DNA of 37,634 nucleotides from Myxococcales bacterium (GCA_031262165.1 JAISIF010000195.1:1-37634), one strand, 5' to 3'. Shown: positions 15,771-23,964, numbered from the stretch's first letter. The notes: generated by a model not told the origin, from the sequence alone. Translations and numbers: made by a program.

Positions 15771-17309
15771 ATGGCCTTGAGCAAATCCATCCCGTGGAGA
15801 GTGCTGTTCTCCCTCTCGACCACCGCGATTTTCTTCTTCATCGGCTGCTCGTCGAGCGAGGGCGCGAGCGTGTCCGCGCCACGGCCTCAGGCGGTGCGCC
15901 GCGCTGCCCAGCCTCAGAAACAGAAGCGCCCACCGACCGAAACCACCACGCCGCTGTTCCTGGAGAGTGCGGGCGCGCCGATGCCTGAAGCGGAGATCCC
16001 GCTCAACTCGTTGGCGCCGCTCGTCCGGCGCGTCAAGCCGGGCGTGGTCAACATCTACACGCTCTCGATCGTGCCCTCGCGCGGGAGGCGCGCCCGTCAC
16101 TTCGGCGACTCGATGGACGAGCTGTTCCGCAACTACTTCGATGGAGCAGCGGGCAGTCAGGCACGACAGAGCCTCGGCACGGGCTTCATCCTCAACTCGG
16201 ACGGCCTCGTCCTGACGAACAACCACGTGGTCGAGGGCGCGACCGAGATCCGGATCAAGCTCGACGACGGTCGGGAGTTCTCAGCGCGGCCCATCGGCCT
16301 CGATCGTAAGTCGGACGTCGCGCTCCTCAAGCTCGAAGGCGAGGGCGTGAAGGACTTGCCCGTCGTCGTCCTGGGCGACTCGGACGCGCTCCAGGTCGGG
16401 GACTTCACGCTGGCGGTCGGCAACCCGTTCGGCCTCGACCACTCGGTCAGCCTCGGCATCGTGTCGGCCAAGGAGCGCGTCATCGGCGCGGGCCCCTACG
16501 ACGACTTCATCCAGACCGACACGGCCATCAACCCAGGCAATTCGGGTGGGCCGCTCTTCAACCTGCGCGGCGAGGTCGTGGGCGTGAACACCGCGATCAT
16601 GGCGCAGGGCCAGGGCATCGGCTTCGCGGTGCCCATCAACATGGTCAAGGCGCTCTTGCCGCAGCTCATCAAAGGGCAGGTTCTGCGCGGCTGGCTCGGC
16701 GTCTCGGTCCAGGACATCCCAACCGCCCTGGTGCCCAAGCTCGGGTTGGCGCGGCCCAAGGGCGCACTCGTCGTGGGTGTGATTCGCGAGGGGCCTGCGC
16801 ACAGAGCTGGCATCCTGCCGGGCGACGTCGTCACCGCTGTCGCGGACAAGCCGATCGAGACCTACAACCAGTTCTCGCGGACCGTCGCCGCACTGGAGCC
16901 AGGCAAGCCTGCGCGACTGCGCGTCCTGCGCGAGGGCAAAGCGCTGGAGATCGAGGCGGACGTGGGCCACAGACCAGACGAGCGCCCGCTCATGGCGCTC
17001 CGCAAAGGAGGCGCGCCTGCGCCGAACGAGCGCATCGAGCTCGGACTGTCGCTGCGCGAGCTGCCGCGCGCCCGGCAGAAACGGCTGGGTCTCTCGGGCG
17101 GCGTGGAGATCACGGCGGTCGATCCAGAGAGCCCAATCGGCCGAGGCGGTGCTCAGCCCGGCGACGTGATCATCGAGATGCAGCGCAAGTCGATTCAGGG
17201 GCTGAGCGACTTTGCCGAGATCGCGCAGACCTTGAAGCCCGGGGAGCGCCTGCTGCTCCGGCTCCAACGCGGCGATTCCGCGATCTATGTGGCCGTGCTG
17301 CTGCCGTGA
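15771..17309 (+). CDS. HtrA/DegP-family serine protease, predicted lipoprotein
   Basis: A protein of 512 residues; ATG 15771 follows GAGG. The N-terminus has a lipobox-like FFIGC with Cys26 at the end of the hydrophobic stretch, so the enzyme is probably lipid-anchored in the envelope instead of soluble in the periplasm. Residues 26-75 are a Pro/Ala/Gln-rich linker. The trypsin-like domain (about 80-300) shows the triad His152 (LTNNHVVEG), Asp182 (KSDVALLK) and Ser258 (GNSGGPL). Two PDZ domains follow, about 305-400 (RGWLGVSVQDI, AGILPGDVV) and 420-512 (ELGLSLREL, GAQPGDVI). This architecture is that of DegP/DegQ quality-control proteases and chaperones, which degrade misfolded envelope proteins. 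The gene appears monocistronic. Confidence 0.95.
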   Translation: MALSKSIPWRVLFSLSTTAIFFFIGCSSSEGASVSAPRPQAVRRAAQPQKQKRPPTETTTPLFLESAGAPMPEAEIPLNSLAPLVRRVKPGVVNIYTLSIVPSRGRRARHFGDSMDELFRNYFDGAAGSQARQSLGTGFILNSDGLVLTNNHVVEGATEIRIKLDDGREFSARPIGLDRKSDVALLKLEGEGVKDLPVVVLGDSDALQVGDFTLAVGNPFGLDHSVSLGIVSAKERVIGAGPYDDFIQTDTAINPGNSGGPLFNLRGEVVGVNTAIMAQGQGIGFAVPINMVKALLPQLIKGQVLRGWLGVSVQDIPTALVPKLGLARPKGALVVGVIREGPAHRAGILPGDVVTAVADKPIETYNQFSRTVAALEPGKPARLRVLREGKALEIEADVGHRPDERPLMALRKGGAPAPNERIELGLSLRELPRARQKRLGLSGGVEITAVDPESPIGRGGAQPGDVIIEMQRKSIQGLSDFAEIAQTLKPGERLLLRLQRGDSAIYVAVLLP

Positions 17310-17732
17310 TGCAGCGCTCCATGATTGCGGCCGCTGCTCCCGATGCCCTCCCATCTTCGGAGGCCATTGCGAGACGCGGAAGGCCGAATCAATCCAATGA
17401 CGTTTGAGACAGTCCGATGAGGCGCGAGAGCGGTTTCAGACGAACCTCCTCCTCAAACCGCGCGGAAAGGTCGGCGTCGCCAATACAAGCAGCGTTCTCC
17501 CAAGAGAGAGCCCATCCCGCGAACAGGGAAGATTTCCCTGCCTGATGTCAGGTCAGGGGGGATTTCTTCCCCGGATTGGTGGCCGCGCGCAGCCGGGCCG
17601 GAAACTTCACCTCTCGTCTGGGTGCAAACTAAGGCTGAATCAGACCTAACCATTTGAAATCATTGAATAATTTTTGTGGAATGTCTGATGCATTTTGCCT
17701 CTTCGTCACAGGTTTTCTGCAAGGAGGCAGAC
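17310..17732. other. Long leader of the glycosyltransferase gene
   Basis: 423 bases without a gene. It holds an imperfect palindrome near 17538-17557 (CCTGCCTGATG/TCAGGTCAGG), a GGGAAGA/TCTTCCC pair around it (about 17527-17579), and a G/C-structured stretch at 17580-17650. The length suggests regulation of the downstream polysaccharide synthase, but no known riboswitch class could be matched. Confidence 0.4.
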
Positions 17733-19214
17733 ATGACCCGCCCCAGCGATTCCAAGAATTTCAGCACCAGAAACACCACAGAGAGCACTGCGATGAGCGC
17801 CGAGCGCATCGCTGCCAGCACCATCCGATCGACCCGCCCCGTGGCCCTGATGATCCCAGTCCTGGCGCTGACCATCTTTGGGCAACTCTTGCTGATGTTC
17901 CGCTGCCCGCCCACCGAGCTTGCCGCGCGCCTGAACCTCGACATGGCAGGCACCATCGCGATGAGCACCGGCTTCTGGATTCTGTTCGCGAGTCTGCTCG
18001 TCATGATCTGGAAGATGGTCCTCGTGGCGCGCTACCGTCCCACGCCGTCGCCCTCGGACGCCATGCTCCCGAGCCTCACGGTCATCGTGCCGGCCTACAA
18101 CGAGGGCGCGCAGGTCCTGAAGACGATCGAGAGCATCCTGGCGAGCGATTACCCGGCGCACCTGCTGCAGATCGTCTCCATCGACGATGGCAGCCGCGAC
18201 GACACATGGCACTGGATCCAGCAGGGCTGTGATCTGGATCGTTCGCGCGTCATCGGCGTCCGCTTTCCCAAGAATCGCGGCAAGCGCGAGGGCCTTTACG
18301 AGGGCTTCCGCCGTGCGCGCGGCGAGATCGTCGTCACCATCGACAGCGACTCCGAGATTTTGCCCAACACGTTGCGCAACCTCGTGGCGCCGCTCGTGGC
18401 CGATCCAACAGTGGGTGGCGTGGGGGGCAACGTCCGCGTGCTCAACGAGCGCGGCCTCATCGCCCGGATGCTCGACGTCTGGTACACCTTCTCATTCGAA
18501 TTCATGCGCGCCAGCGAGAGTCAGGTAGGCTCCGTGGCCTGCACCCCTGGCGCCCTCGCCGCCTACCGCCGCTCCCTCGTCGATTCCTTCCGCGATGAAT
18601 GGGTCAGCCAGACGTTCATGGGCCAGAGCGCGGCCATCGGCGAAGACCGTGCCCTCACCAACCTGGTGTTGCGGCGTGGCTACAAGGTCCTGTTCCAGTC
18701 GAACGCCATCGTTCTGACAGAGGTTCCGGCGGGCTATGTCCAGCTCTGCAAGATGCTCCTGCGCTGGGCGCGCAGCGACGTGCGCGAGTCCATCGTCATG
18801 GCGCGCTGGCTCTTCACACCGTTCCGAAAAGGATCGCTCCTCGGCACGCGCATCAACTTCTTCTGGTCGATCTTGCAGCTCGTCCTGGCCTCGCTCTTCT
18901 TCATCCCGGCCATCACCATGCCCTTCACCAACCCGTCGGCCATCCCGATCGTTTTGGTGAGCCTCGTGGCTGGCGCTGTGCTGCCCGGTGGGCTCTACGT
19001 GGCGCTGCGCCGTTCGGCCAAGGCCCTCTTCGCACTGCCCTACGTGGTGCTTGCGGTGTTCGGCATCTCGTGGATTGCGCCCTACGCCATCCTGACACCG
19101 CACAAGTCGTCCTGGCTCACACGCGCTTTGCCCGCCAGTAAGGTCATCCCCATGTCGGCTCAACCCTCCTTGTCCTCGGCCCTCCCGGAAGAGGAGCCAC
19201 GTCTCGCCGCCTGA
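17733..19214 (+). CDS. Membrane-bound family 2 glycosyltransferase (processive polysaccharide synthase type)
   Basis: A protein of 493 residues; ATG 17733 was chosen because AAGGAGG lies just upstream. Two membrane segments (about 36-56 and 77-98) precede a cytoplasmic GT2 domain with PAYNE (120-124), DDG (151-153), DSD (204-206), GED (303-305) and LLRWARSD (342-349). Several membrane segments follow (about 372-470). This layout is that of hyaluronan, chitin or NodC-type synthases, which polymerise a sugar from its UDP donor while exporting the chain. The acceptor motif normally written QxxRW appears here as MLLRW, with the Gln replaced. The product sugar cannot be deduced. No other polysaccharide gene is adjacent, and a good terminator follows, so it is transcribed alone. 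Confidence 0.88.
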   Translation: MTRPSDSKNFSTRNTTESTAMSAERIAASTIRSTRPVALMIPVLALTIFGQLLLMFRCPPTELAARLNLDMAGTIAMSTGFWILFASLLVMIWKMVLVARYRPTPSPSDAMLPSLTVIVPAYNEGAQVLKTIESILASDYPAHLLQIVSIDDGSRDDTWHWIQQGCDLDRSRVIGVRFPKNRGKREGLYEGFRRARGEIVVTIDSDSEILPNTLRNLVAPLVADPTVGGVGGNVRVLNERGLIARMLDVWYTFSFEFMRASESQVGSVACTPGALAAYRRSLVDSFRDEWVSQTFMGQSAAIGEDRALTNLVLRRGYKVLFQSNAIVLTEVPAGYVQLCKMLLRWARSDVRESIVMARWLFTPFRKGSLLGTRINFFWSILQLVLASLFFIPAITMPFTNPSAIPIVLVSLVAGAVLPGGLYVALRRSAKALFALPYVVLAVFGISWIAPYAILTPHKSSWLTRALPASKVIPMSAQPSLSSALPEEEPRLAA

Positions 19215-19254
19215 GCCCCTGTCACCAGGTCGAGCCGATCCCGAAACGTCCTTC

Positions 19255-19287
19255 CCCCGCGCTTCCGAAATGGAGCGCGGGGTTTTT
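19255..19287 (+). terminator. Rho-independent terminator after the glycosyltransferase gene
   Basis: CCCCGCGCT (19255-19263) pairs with AGCGCGGGG (19274-19282), a perfect 9-bp stem, followed directly by TTTTT (19283-19287). It lies 41 bases past the stop codon. Confidence 0.9.
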
Positions 19288-19473
19288 CGTGTCCGCGACT
19301 CAGATCGAAAGGCTTGAAGGATTGGTTGTCGTGGCTGGAGACTCGCGTTCCCGCTCAAAATCCGACCGTCGGGATGGCCCGAGCGATCCAGCGGGTTCTC
19401 TCAGGCGAAATGCCTTTGTGGCGCGCATCACCCGTTCTGCTATGGAGCGCGCCCTTTACCTCTGGAGGCCCTG

Positions 19474-20229
19474 GTGGACGCGCCACAAACCCCATCCCTG
19501 GAACAGCTCGAACCGCAGCGCTCCGCGACCTTCAGGCGCGCGCGCTGGTTGCTCCTGGCCGTGATGGTGCTGGCCTTCTTGGGCGGGAGCTGCGCGCTGC
19601 AGGAGGTCATGCCTGCCTCGACGTCCATGACGTCGATCCCGACCAAGGCCGAATATCTCCGGCGCCTCAACGACACCCAGATGTTCGACACGCAGCAGGT
19701 CTCGCCCGAGCAACTCGACGCGATGGCCGAGGCGTCGGTCACCTTTCTGAAAGGGCAGCAGGCAGTTCGAAAGCGCTTCTCGACGCCGCTCTCCATCTTC
19801 AGCCTGTTCCTCGTGGGTGCCTACATGGCGCTCTTCTTCTTGGCCTCGCGAACATGGCGCTTTGGAAACCAGAACGTCGTGCGGCTCTCCCAAGCGGCGC
19901 TCGTGGCCCTGGTCGCGCGCGTGGGCTGCGCCGCCGTGGAGTTGGCAGGGGTCGTCCAGCTGCGCCCCTTGCTCGAAGCGTTCATTCGCGAGCTCTCCTT
20001 CCAAGGAGCGAGTAGCGCGCCCGTCACGGGCGACACGCTCCTGGAGATGGGCAGCCTGCTGGGCAATGGCGCAGGCACGGCCTACCTCGTCCTCTTCTGG
20101 GTGAAGACCATCGCCGTCGCCCTGCTGCTCTACGCCGCGCATAGCTACTTCGCGCGGCCAGACGTCCAGGCGTTCTTCGTCCGCGAGGATCCCCAGGCGC
20201 TGGACCGCGACGACAACGACGACGACTGA
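19474..20229 (+). CDS. Unknown four-pass membrane protein
   Basis: A protein of 251 residues, starting at GTG 19474 behind GGAGG. Hydrophobic segments are at about 22-44, 107-125, 137-158 and 205-226. A 60-residue mostly polar stretch between the first two (about 45-105) would be outside the cytoplasm, and the tail is strongly acidic (DRDDNDDD). I do not recognise the family. It lies 36 bases upstream of mltG in the same direction and is probably co-transcribed, so a cell-envelope role is plausible but unproven. Confidence 0.75.
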   Translation: MDAPQTPSLEQLEPQRSATFRRARWLLLAVMVLAFLGGSCALQEVMPASTSMTSIPTKAEYLRRLNDTQMFDTQQVSPEQLDAMAEASVTFLKGQQAVRKRFSTPLSIFSLFLVGAYMALFFLASRTWRFGNQNVVRLSQAALVALVARVGCAAVELAGVVQLRPLLEAFIRELSFQGASSAPVTGDTLLEMGSLLGNGAGTAYLVLFWVKTIAVALLLYAAHSYFARPDVQAFFVREDPQALDRDDNDDD

Positions 20230-20265
20230 ATCACCCGCTCCAGCTCCGATTCCTGAGACATCGCC

Positions 20266-21321
20266 ATGATCAAACGCATCGCCCTCGCCTTCGCGATCCT
20301 TCTGATGGTCGCCGCTGCCGCGGCCTTCGTCGCCTGGAATCACTGGAACGCATCCATCGAGCGGTTCGCGACCACGCCGTTTGGCAGCGAGGACGGCACG
20401 GAGCGGCTCGTCGACATCCCGCGCGGCGCGGGGATGAGGCGGGTCGCCCGCCTTCTCATCGAAGCGGGCGTCACGGCCAATGACGAGCGTCGGTTGCTCG
20501 CCGTGGCCAAGTCGCGGGGCTTCGATCGCCGCGTCAAGGCGGGTGAGTTCGCCTTCAAGGGCGCCCTCTCGCCCGAGGCAGTGCTCGACCAGATCGCGAA
20601 GGGCCGGGTGAAGCTCTACACATGCACCATCTCCGAGGGACTGCGCACGGACGAGATTGCGGCGCTCCTCGACAAGTGTGGCTACGCCGCCCGCGCCGAG
20701 ATCGATCGCGCGCTGAAGGACACGGCGCTGCTCGCCAGGGCCAAGCTCACGGCGCAGGGCAGCTTCGAGGGCTACCTCTATCCAGACACGTATGCGTTCC
20801 CCAAGGGCGCGAAGATCGAGGCGATCCTGCTCAAGATGGTCGAGCGCGTCCGCGCGGAATACGCGCGCGCCGACGCCCAACGGCAGAACGGCGTCACCTT
20901 GAATGAACACGAGGTCGCGACGCTGGCCTCCATCATCGAGAAGGAGACGGGCGACGCGCGCGAGCGACCCCGCATCGCGTGCGTGTTCCACAACCGCCTG
21001 CGCAAAAAAATGATGCTCCAGACCGATCCGACGGTCATCTACGCCAAGCTGCTGCGCTACGGCTTCTTCGACGGGAACATCCGGCGGGCCGATCTCGAGT
21101 TCGCGCACCCCTACAACACATACACGGTGAAGGGCCTGCCGCCTGGCCCCATCGCGAGCGCCGGACGCGCCGCGCTCCAGGCCGCGCTCAACCCGATGCC
21201 CTGCGACGACCTCTTCTTCGTCGCGTGCGGCGGTGGCACCCACAAGTTCTGCCCGGATTACGAGTGCCACAAGGACTGGGTGGACGTGTGCCAGCTCGGG
21301 AAGTCGCAGAAGAAGAAGTAG
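20266..21321 (+). CDS. mltG: Endolytic murein transglycosylase MltG (YceG-like)
   Basis: A protein of 351 residues with one N-terminal membrane anchor (about 4-24) and a periplasmic domain. The family signatures are present: a LysM-like subdomain (about 47-115, IPRGAGMRRVARLL and FKGALSPEAVLDQI), GSFEGYLYPDTY (165-176), ASIIEKETGDARERP with the catalytic glutamate Glu225, VFHNRLRKKMMLQTDPTVIYA and YNTYTVKGLPPGPIASAG. MltG cleaves nascent glycan strands and so terminates peptidoglycan chains. The C-terminal tail is unusual in having several cysteines (CGGGTHKFCPDYECHKDW) and a poly-Lys end. The start has only a weak ribosome site, consistent with coupling to the preceding gene. Confidence 0.95.
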   Translation: MIKRIALAFAILLMVAAAAAFVAWNHWNASIERFATTPFGSEDGTERLVDIPRGAGMRRVARLLIEAGVTANDERRLLAVAKSRGFDRRVKAGEFAFKGALSPEAVLDQIAKGRVKLYTCTISEGLRTDEIAALLDKCGYAARAEIDRALKDTALLARAKLTAQGSFEGYLYPDTYAFPKGAKIEAILLKMVERVRAEYARADAQRQNGVTLNEHEVATLASIIEKETGDARERPRIACVFHNRLRKKMMLQTDPTVIYAKLLRYGFFDGNIRRADLEFAHPYNTYTVKGLPPGPIASAGRAALQAALNPMPCDDLFFVACGGGTHKFCPDYECHKDWVDVCQLGKSQKKK

Positions 21322-21394
21322 TAGTAGGGCGCTCCTGCGCATCGCCCGTCGTTGCGGATGATTCGAGAGGGCTTTTTTCGAACGACATCGATCC

Positions 21395-21426
21395 AAAAAA
21401 TCCCTCGCCCGCTTGCGGGAGAGGGA
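21395..21426 (-). terminator. Terminator of the DUF3467 gene
   Basis: TCCCTCGCCCGC (21401-21412) and GCGGGAGAGGGA (21415-21426) form a 12-bp stem with one mismatch and a two-base loop. Read on the minus strand it is followed by TTTTTT (21400-21395). The hairpin sequence is shared with 7679-7702. Confidence 0.8.
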
Positions 21427-21480
21427 TCGAGGCAGAGCGCTCGGTTTGTTCTGTCTATTCGATTCACCTTCAATTCATGT

Positions 21481-21798
21481 TCAATTCATGATCGATGGCT
21501 TCGGTGGCTCGGGCAACTTGTCCACGTCGATCACGCCGAAGTTCTTTTCGTAGCGCGCCAGGTTTTCTTGCATGGCCGCGATCAGGCGCTTGAAGTGGAG
21601 CGGGCTCGTGATGACGCGCGAGCGGATCTTTCCCTTGGGCTGCTGAGGCTGCATGAAGATGAAGTCGAGGACGAACTCGGTGGGCGAGTGGTTCACGATC
21701 GCGAGGTTCGAGTAGGCGCCTTGCGCGGTTTGCTCGTCGATCTCGATGCGGAATTGAATCTCTTGGGACTGGGGCGTTGGTTTGGTGGGTTCGCTCAT
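21481..21798 (-). CDS. DUF3467 family protein
   Basis: A protein of 105 residues; ATG 21798 follows CAGGAGA at proper distance. The EIQFRIEIDEQTAQGAYSNLAIVNHSPTEFVLDF start, the RVITSPLHFKRLI stretch and the compact length are typical of DUF3467, small widespread proteins of unknown function. The conserved middle region (YSNLAIVNHSPTEFVLDF) is present. No partner is evident: the neighbouring genes face the other way, and a dedicated terminator follows. A short direct repeat (TTCAATTCATG twice, about 21469-21490) covers the stop codon. Confidence 0.85.
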   Translation of the reverse strand: MSEPTKPTPQSQEIQFRIEIDEQTAQGAYSNLAIVNHSPTEFVLDFIFMQPQQPKGKIRSRVITSPLHFKRLIAAMQENLARYEKNFGVIDVDKLPEPPKPSIMN

Positions 21799-22083
21799 GT
21801 CGGTCTCCTGTCTCCTCAGGATGGATGGGGCCTGTCGAGGGCCGGAAAAGGCGCGGCCTATAGCGGCTTCGCCCGGGGCCTGTCCGCAACTTCTCCCGCT
21901 GCCGCGCGCGTCAGGAAGCGAGCGTTCGCCTCTCATCGCGGGACGCGATCCGAAGCTGAGAGAGGCCGCTGTTCTGGGCACGCCGAACGGGCGAACTTTC
22001 GATGCGGATTTTTCGAGGAAGAGCGCTAGAGGCACGCCCGTTTTTCTGTTCCCTCACTTCGTTCGAATCGCTGGAGGCATGTC

Positions 22084-23115
22084 ATGGCGCGCGCTCTCGT
22101 CCTCTCTTTTCTGCTCACGGCAGCTCCGACGCCTCCTCCTCCGACACCCCCCTCGACGCCCGTCATCGAAGCCGTGGCAACGCCTGCCGCGCCTCTCGCC
22201 CGGCTCGAAGATCTGCGCGCGCTCGCTGCGAACAAGTCCTGGGACGAGCTCTACCTATCCGTGGCCGCGGCAGATCCAGCGCGCTTCGACTCAGCGGTGC
22301 GCGGCGAGCTCGCGCGGCTGCTGCTGACGGGCGCGCACGCCGATGACCTGGATCGCATCCTCGCCCTGTCGCTCGCCGAGCGCTCGCTCCAATTCGAGGA
22401 GAGTGACGCGGGACTCTTGCGGGCCTCGGATCTGGCCCTGGCCATCGGCGATCAGCCTTCCGCAATCCGCTCGCTGGAGCGGGCCATGGCACGCCGACCC
22501 ACGGATGATCGGCTGCGGCTGCGGCGGGCGCAGATCGCGCGTGCCCAGCGCGATTGGGACAAGGCGGAGGCGCTCTATTCCGCCGTTGCTGCGGCGAGCG
22601 ACTCGTTCGCGGCAGCGCAACAGGGCCTCACGCAGCTCAAGGCAGAGCGGGAGCAGGACGAGGCCATGGGTGCCGAAGCTGCCCAGCGCGATCTGATGCG
22701 TCGCCGCGAGCGCGCCGAGAAAATGATCGAGGCGCTGCCCGTCACGAACTTCGAGCTCTGCCGCGCGCACACCATCGCCGCGTGCGAGGCCATCGCGACG
22801 TGCAAGAAGCTCACGGCGAACTGCTCGCTCCTACTCGACTCGTGCCCTGACTCACGCGCCGAGAGCGGGCTGGCGCGCAAGGAGCTGCCGATCTGCGCCA
22901 ACACGCTCGCGACGATCGAATGCGACGCCCGGGAGATGGTGATCGGCCGCCTTTCGGGCAATGTCTGCCGGGGGTTGAGCCTGCGCACCGAACGCCGCCT
23001 CTTGCCCGAGGATTCGCAGAAGACGCCCGTGACCGATGACTCGAAAGGCGAGAAGGGCCAGACGCAGGGCGAGATCCAGCGGCTGATTCAGCAGGTGGGC
23101 GGCAACGGGGTCTGA
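22084..23115 (+). CDS. Exported TPR-like protein with a cysteine-rich C-terminal domain
   Basis: A protein of 343 residues. The N-terminus (1-14) is a short hydrophobic signal-like stretch followed by a Pro/Thr-rich linker (15-38). Residues about 75-190 are helical repeats of TPR type (AIGDQPSAIRSLERAMARRPTDD, AQIARAQRDWDKAEALYSAVAA). A charged helical stretch (about 187-215) leads to a domain with eight cysteines at 226, 234, 240, 247, 254, 271, 280 and 295, suited to four disulfides outside the cytoplasm. The tail is polar. I do not recognise the Cys-rich domain. The gene stands alone, with an IS remnant directly downstream. Confidence 0.75.
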   Translation: MARALVLSFLLTAAPTPPPPTPPSTPVIEAVATPAAPLARLEDLRALAANKSWDELYLSVAAADPARFDSAVRGELARLLLTGAHADDLDRILALSLAERSLQFEESDAGLLRASDLALAIGDQPSAIRSLERAMARRPTDDRLRLRRAQIARAQRDWDKAEALYSAVAAASDSFAAAQQGLTQLKAEREQDEAMGAEAAQRDLMRRRERAEKMIEALPVTNFELCRAHTIAACEAIATCKKLTANCSLLLDSCPDSRAESGLARKELPICANTLATIECDAREMVIGRLSGNVCRGLSLRTERRLLPEDSQKTPVTDDSKGEKGQTQGEIQRLIQQVGGNGV

Positions 23116-23120
23116 CATCC

Positions 23121-23525
23121 TCTCCCTCCCAAATTGAGCTCGAAGAGTGCGCGCGTGACACAGGCGCGCTCACCCGCAAGCGCAATGTTCGGTCAGCGAC
23201 GGCTCTGCTTCGCTTGGTGTTTGCCTATGGCGTGTGAGGCATGTCTCTGCGCTCGACGGCGGCATGGGCCCAGACAACCGACTTGGCGCGATATCTCTGA
23301 TGTCGCGCTGCTCAAGCGCCTGCGTGCCAGTGCTTTTTTGGCGCTCGCTGCTGGTCGGCCAAAAGCTGGCTGCGACAGATCAGCCCATCCCTGACTCGGC
23401 ACGCGCACACAGGATTTGCCTGGTCGACGCGACCTGCATCCGCGCGCCACGAGGAGGCTCTGGAATGGGCTGGAGGCGCCATCTGCGCTTCGATCTGTTT
23501 CGCCAGAGCATCCTTTCTGCCGAAG
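23121..23525 (+). pseudogene. IS4-family transposase N-terminal remnant, cut off by a 162-bp repeat
   Basis: Reading through changes of frame gives IELEECARDTGALTRKR, then NVRSATALLRLVFAYGV, an in-frame TGA at 23235, GMSLRSTAAWAQTTDLARYL, then after a frameshift SDVALLKRLRAS, and after another LVGQKLA, RICLVDATCIRAP and WRRHLRFDLF. This order matches the first half of IS4-group DDE transposases: the LLRL..AYG and SDVALLKRL helices, and the LVDAT strand with the first catalytic Asp, then WR.H. Everything stops at 23525, exactly where a 162-bp repeat begins. With one stop and at least two frameshifts, the fragment is dead. The family call rests on remembered motifs. Confidence 0.75.
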
Positions 23526-23686
23526 TTAGGACTTATCCCGTCATTAGGACCGAGCGACGCGACGGACGGGGAAAGCCAGAAGAGGGGCGAGGCGGGATCT
23601 TCCAGACGGAAGTGAAGAGCGAAGCGACGAAGACTGGCGTTTCACGGGCGAGTGGGGCGACGGGATCATCGATGGGTGAGTCCTTA
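23526..23686. repeat. 162-bp MITE-like palindromic repeat, copy 4
   Basis: It begins TTAGGACTTATCC and ends GGGTGAGTCCTTA, the cleanest pair of terminal inverted repeats in the window. The core hairpin is CTTCCAGACGGAAG, with AGAGCGAAGCGACGAAG next to it. It joins an IS4-type remnant on its left and a long palindrome on its right. Confidence 0.92.
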
Positions 23687-23738
23687 GAACTCGACCGCTC
23701 TGGCGCACCACGCAGGGCGGTCGAGTTCTATTTTTTTG
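23686..23738 (+). terminator. Long perfect hairpin with T-run (complete palindrome of a second repeat family)
   Basis: AGAACTCGACCGC and GCGGTCGAGTTCT are perfect reverse complements (13 bp) enclosing TCTGGCGCACCACGCAGG, and TTTTTTT follows at about 23732-23738. It has full terminator form although no intact gene ends just upstream. The left arm plus GCTCTGGCGCACCACGC recurs at 23862, and divergent halves lie at 15157 and 15476. Confidence 0.7.
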
Positions 23739-23756
23739 ATCTCGAATCGGGATGTG

Positions 23757-23830
23757 TAGGGGCGTTGCGTGCAACGCCCGTCGTGTTTTTGTCGAATGAC
23801 GACCGCAGGGCCTTGCACGCAACGCCCCTA
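23757..23830. repeat. REP-like inverted repeat TAGGGGCGTTGCGTGCAA
   Basis: TAGGGGCGTTGCGTGCAA (23757-23774) and its exact reverse complement (23813-23830) are separated by 38 bases, which themselves contain a GTCGT/ACGAC pair. GTAGGGGC...GCCCCTAC palindromes are a common dispersed repeat type in bacteria. A related palindrome follows nadB at 31814. Confidence 0.75.
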
Positions 23831-23861
23831 CGAAGACACGCCTCGTTCTTGGTCGAAATCC

Positions 23862-23888
23862 AGAACTCGACCACTCTGGCGCACCACG
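23862..23888. repeat. Left half of the AGAACTCGACC palindrome, second occurrence
   Basis: The sequence AGAACTCGACCACTCTGGCG and the bases after it repeat 23687-23713 with one change. The right arm is missing here, so no hairpin forms. The IR at 23757-23830 lies between the two occurrences. Confidence 0.55.
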
Positions 23889-23964
23889 CCTCCTGCCTTG
23901 CGATGCCTCGGGGCTTGTGCTAGGGCGCGCCGCCTTTTTTGGTCTTGCCCCCCCCTTCGCCCTT

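Noticed and set aside
17580-17650. Possible c-di-GMP (GEMM) riboswitch before the glycosyltransferase
   Set aside because: TGCAAAC and CCTAACC look suggestive, but the required tetraloop-receptor layout and the conserved GGGTTACCG-type 3' part are missing.
19456-21396. Long minus-strand open frame opposite the membrane protein and mltG
   Set aside because: Antisense to mltG, whose catalytic motifs are clear. The product is low-complexity Arg/Glu/Gly-rich.
23234-23923. Plus-strand open frame of about 230 codons through repeat copy 4
   Set aside because: Its first part belongs to the frameshifted IS4-type remnant, and the rest is repeat and palindrome sequence without protein character.
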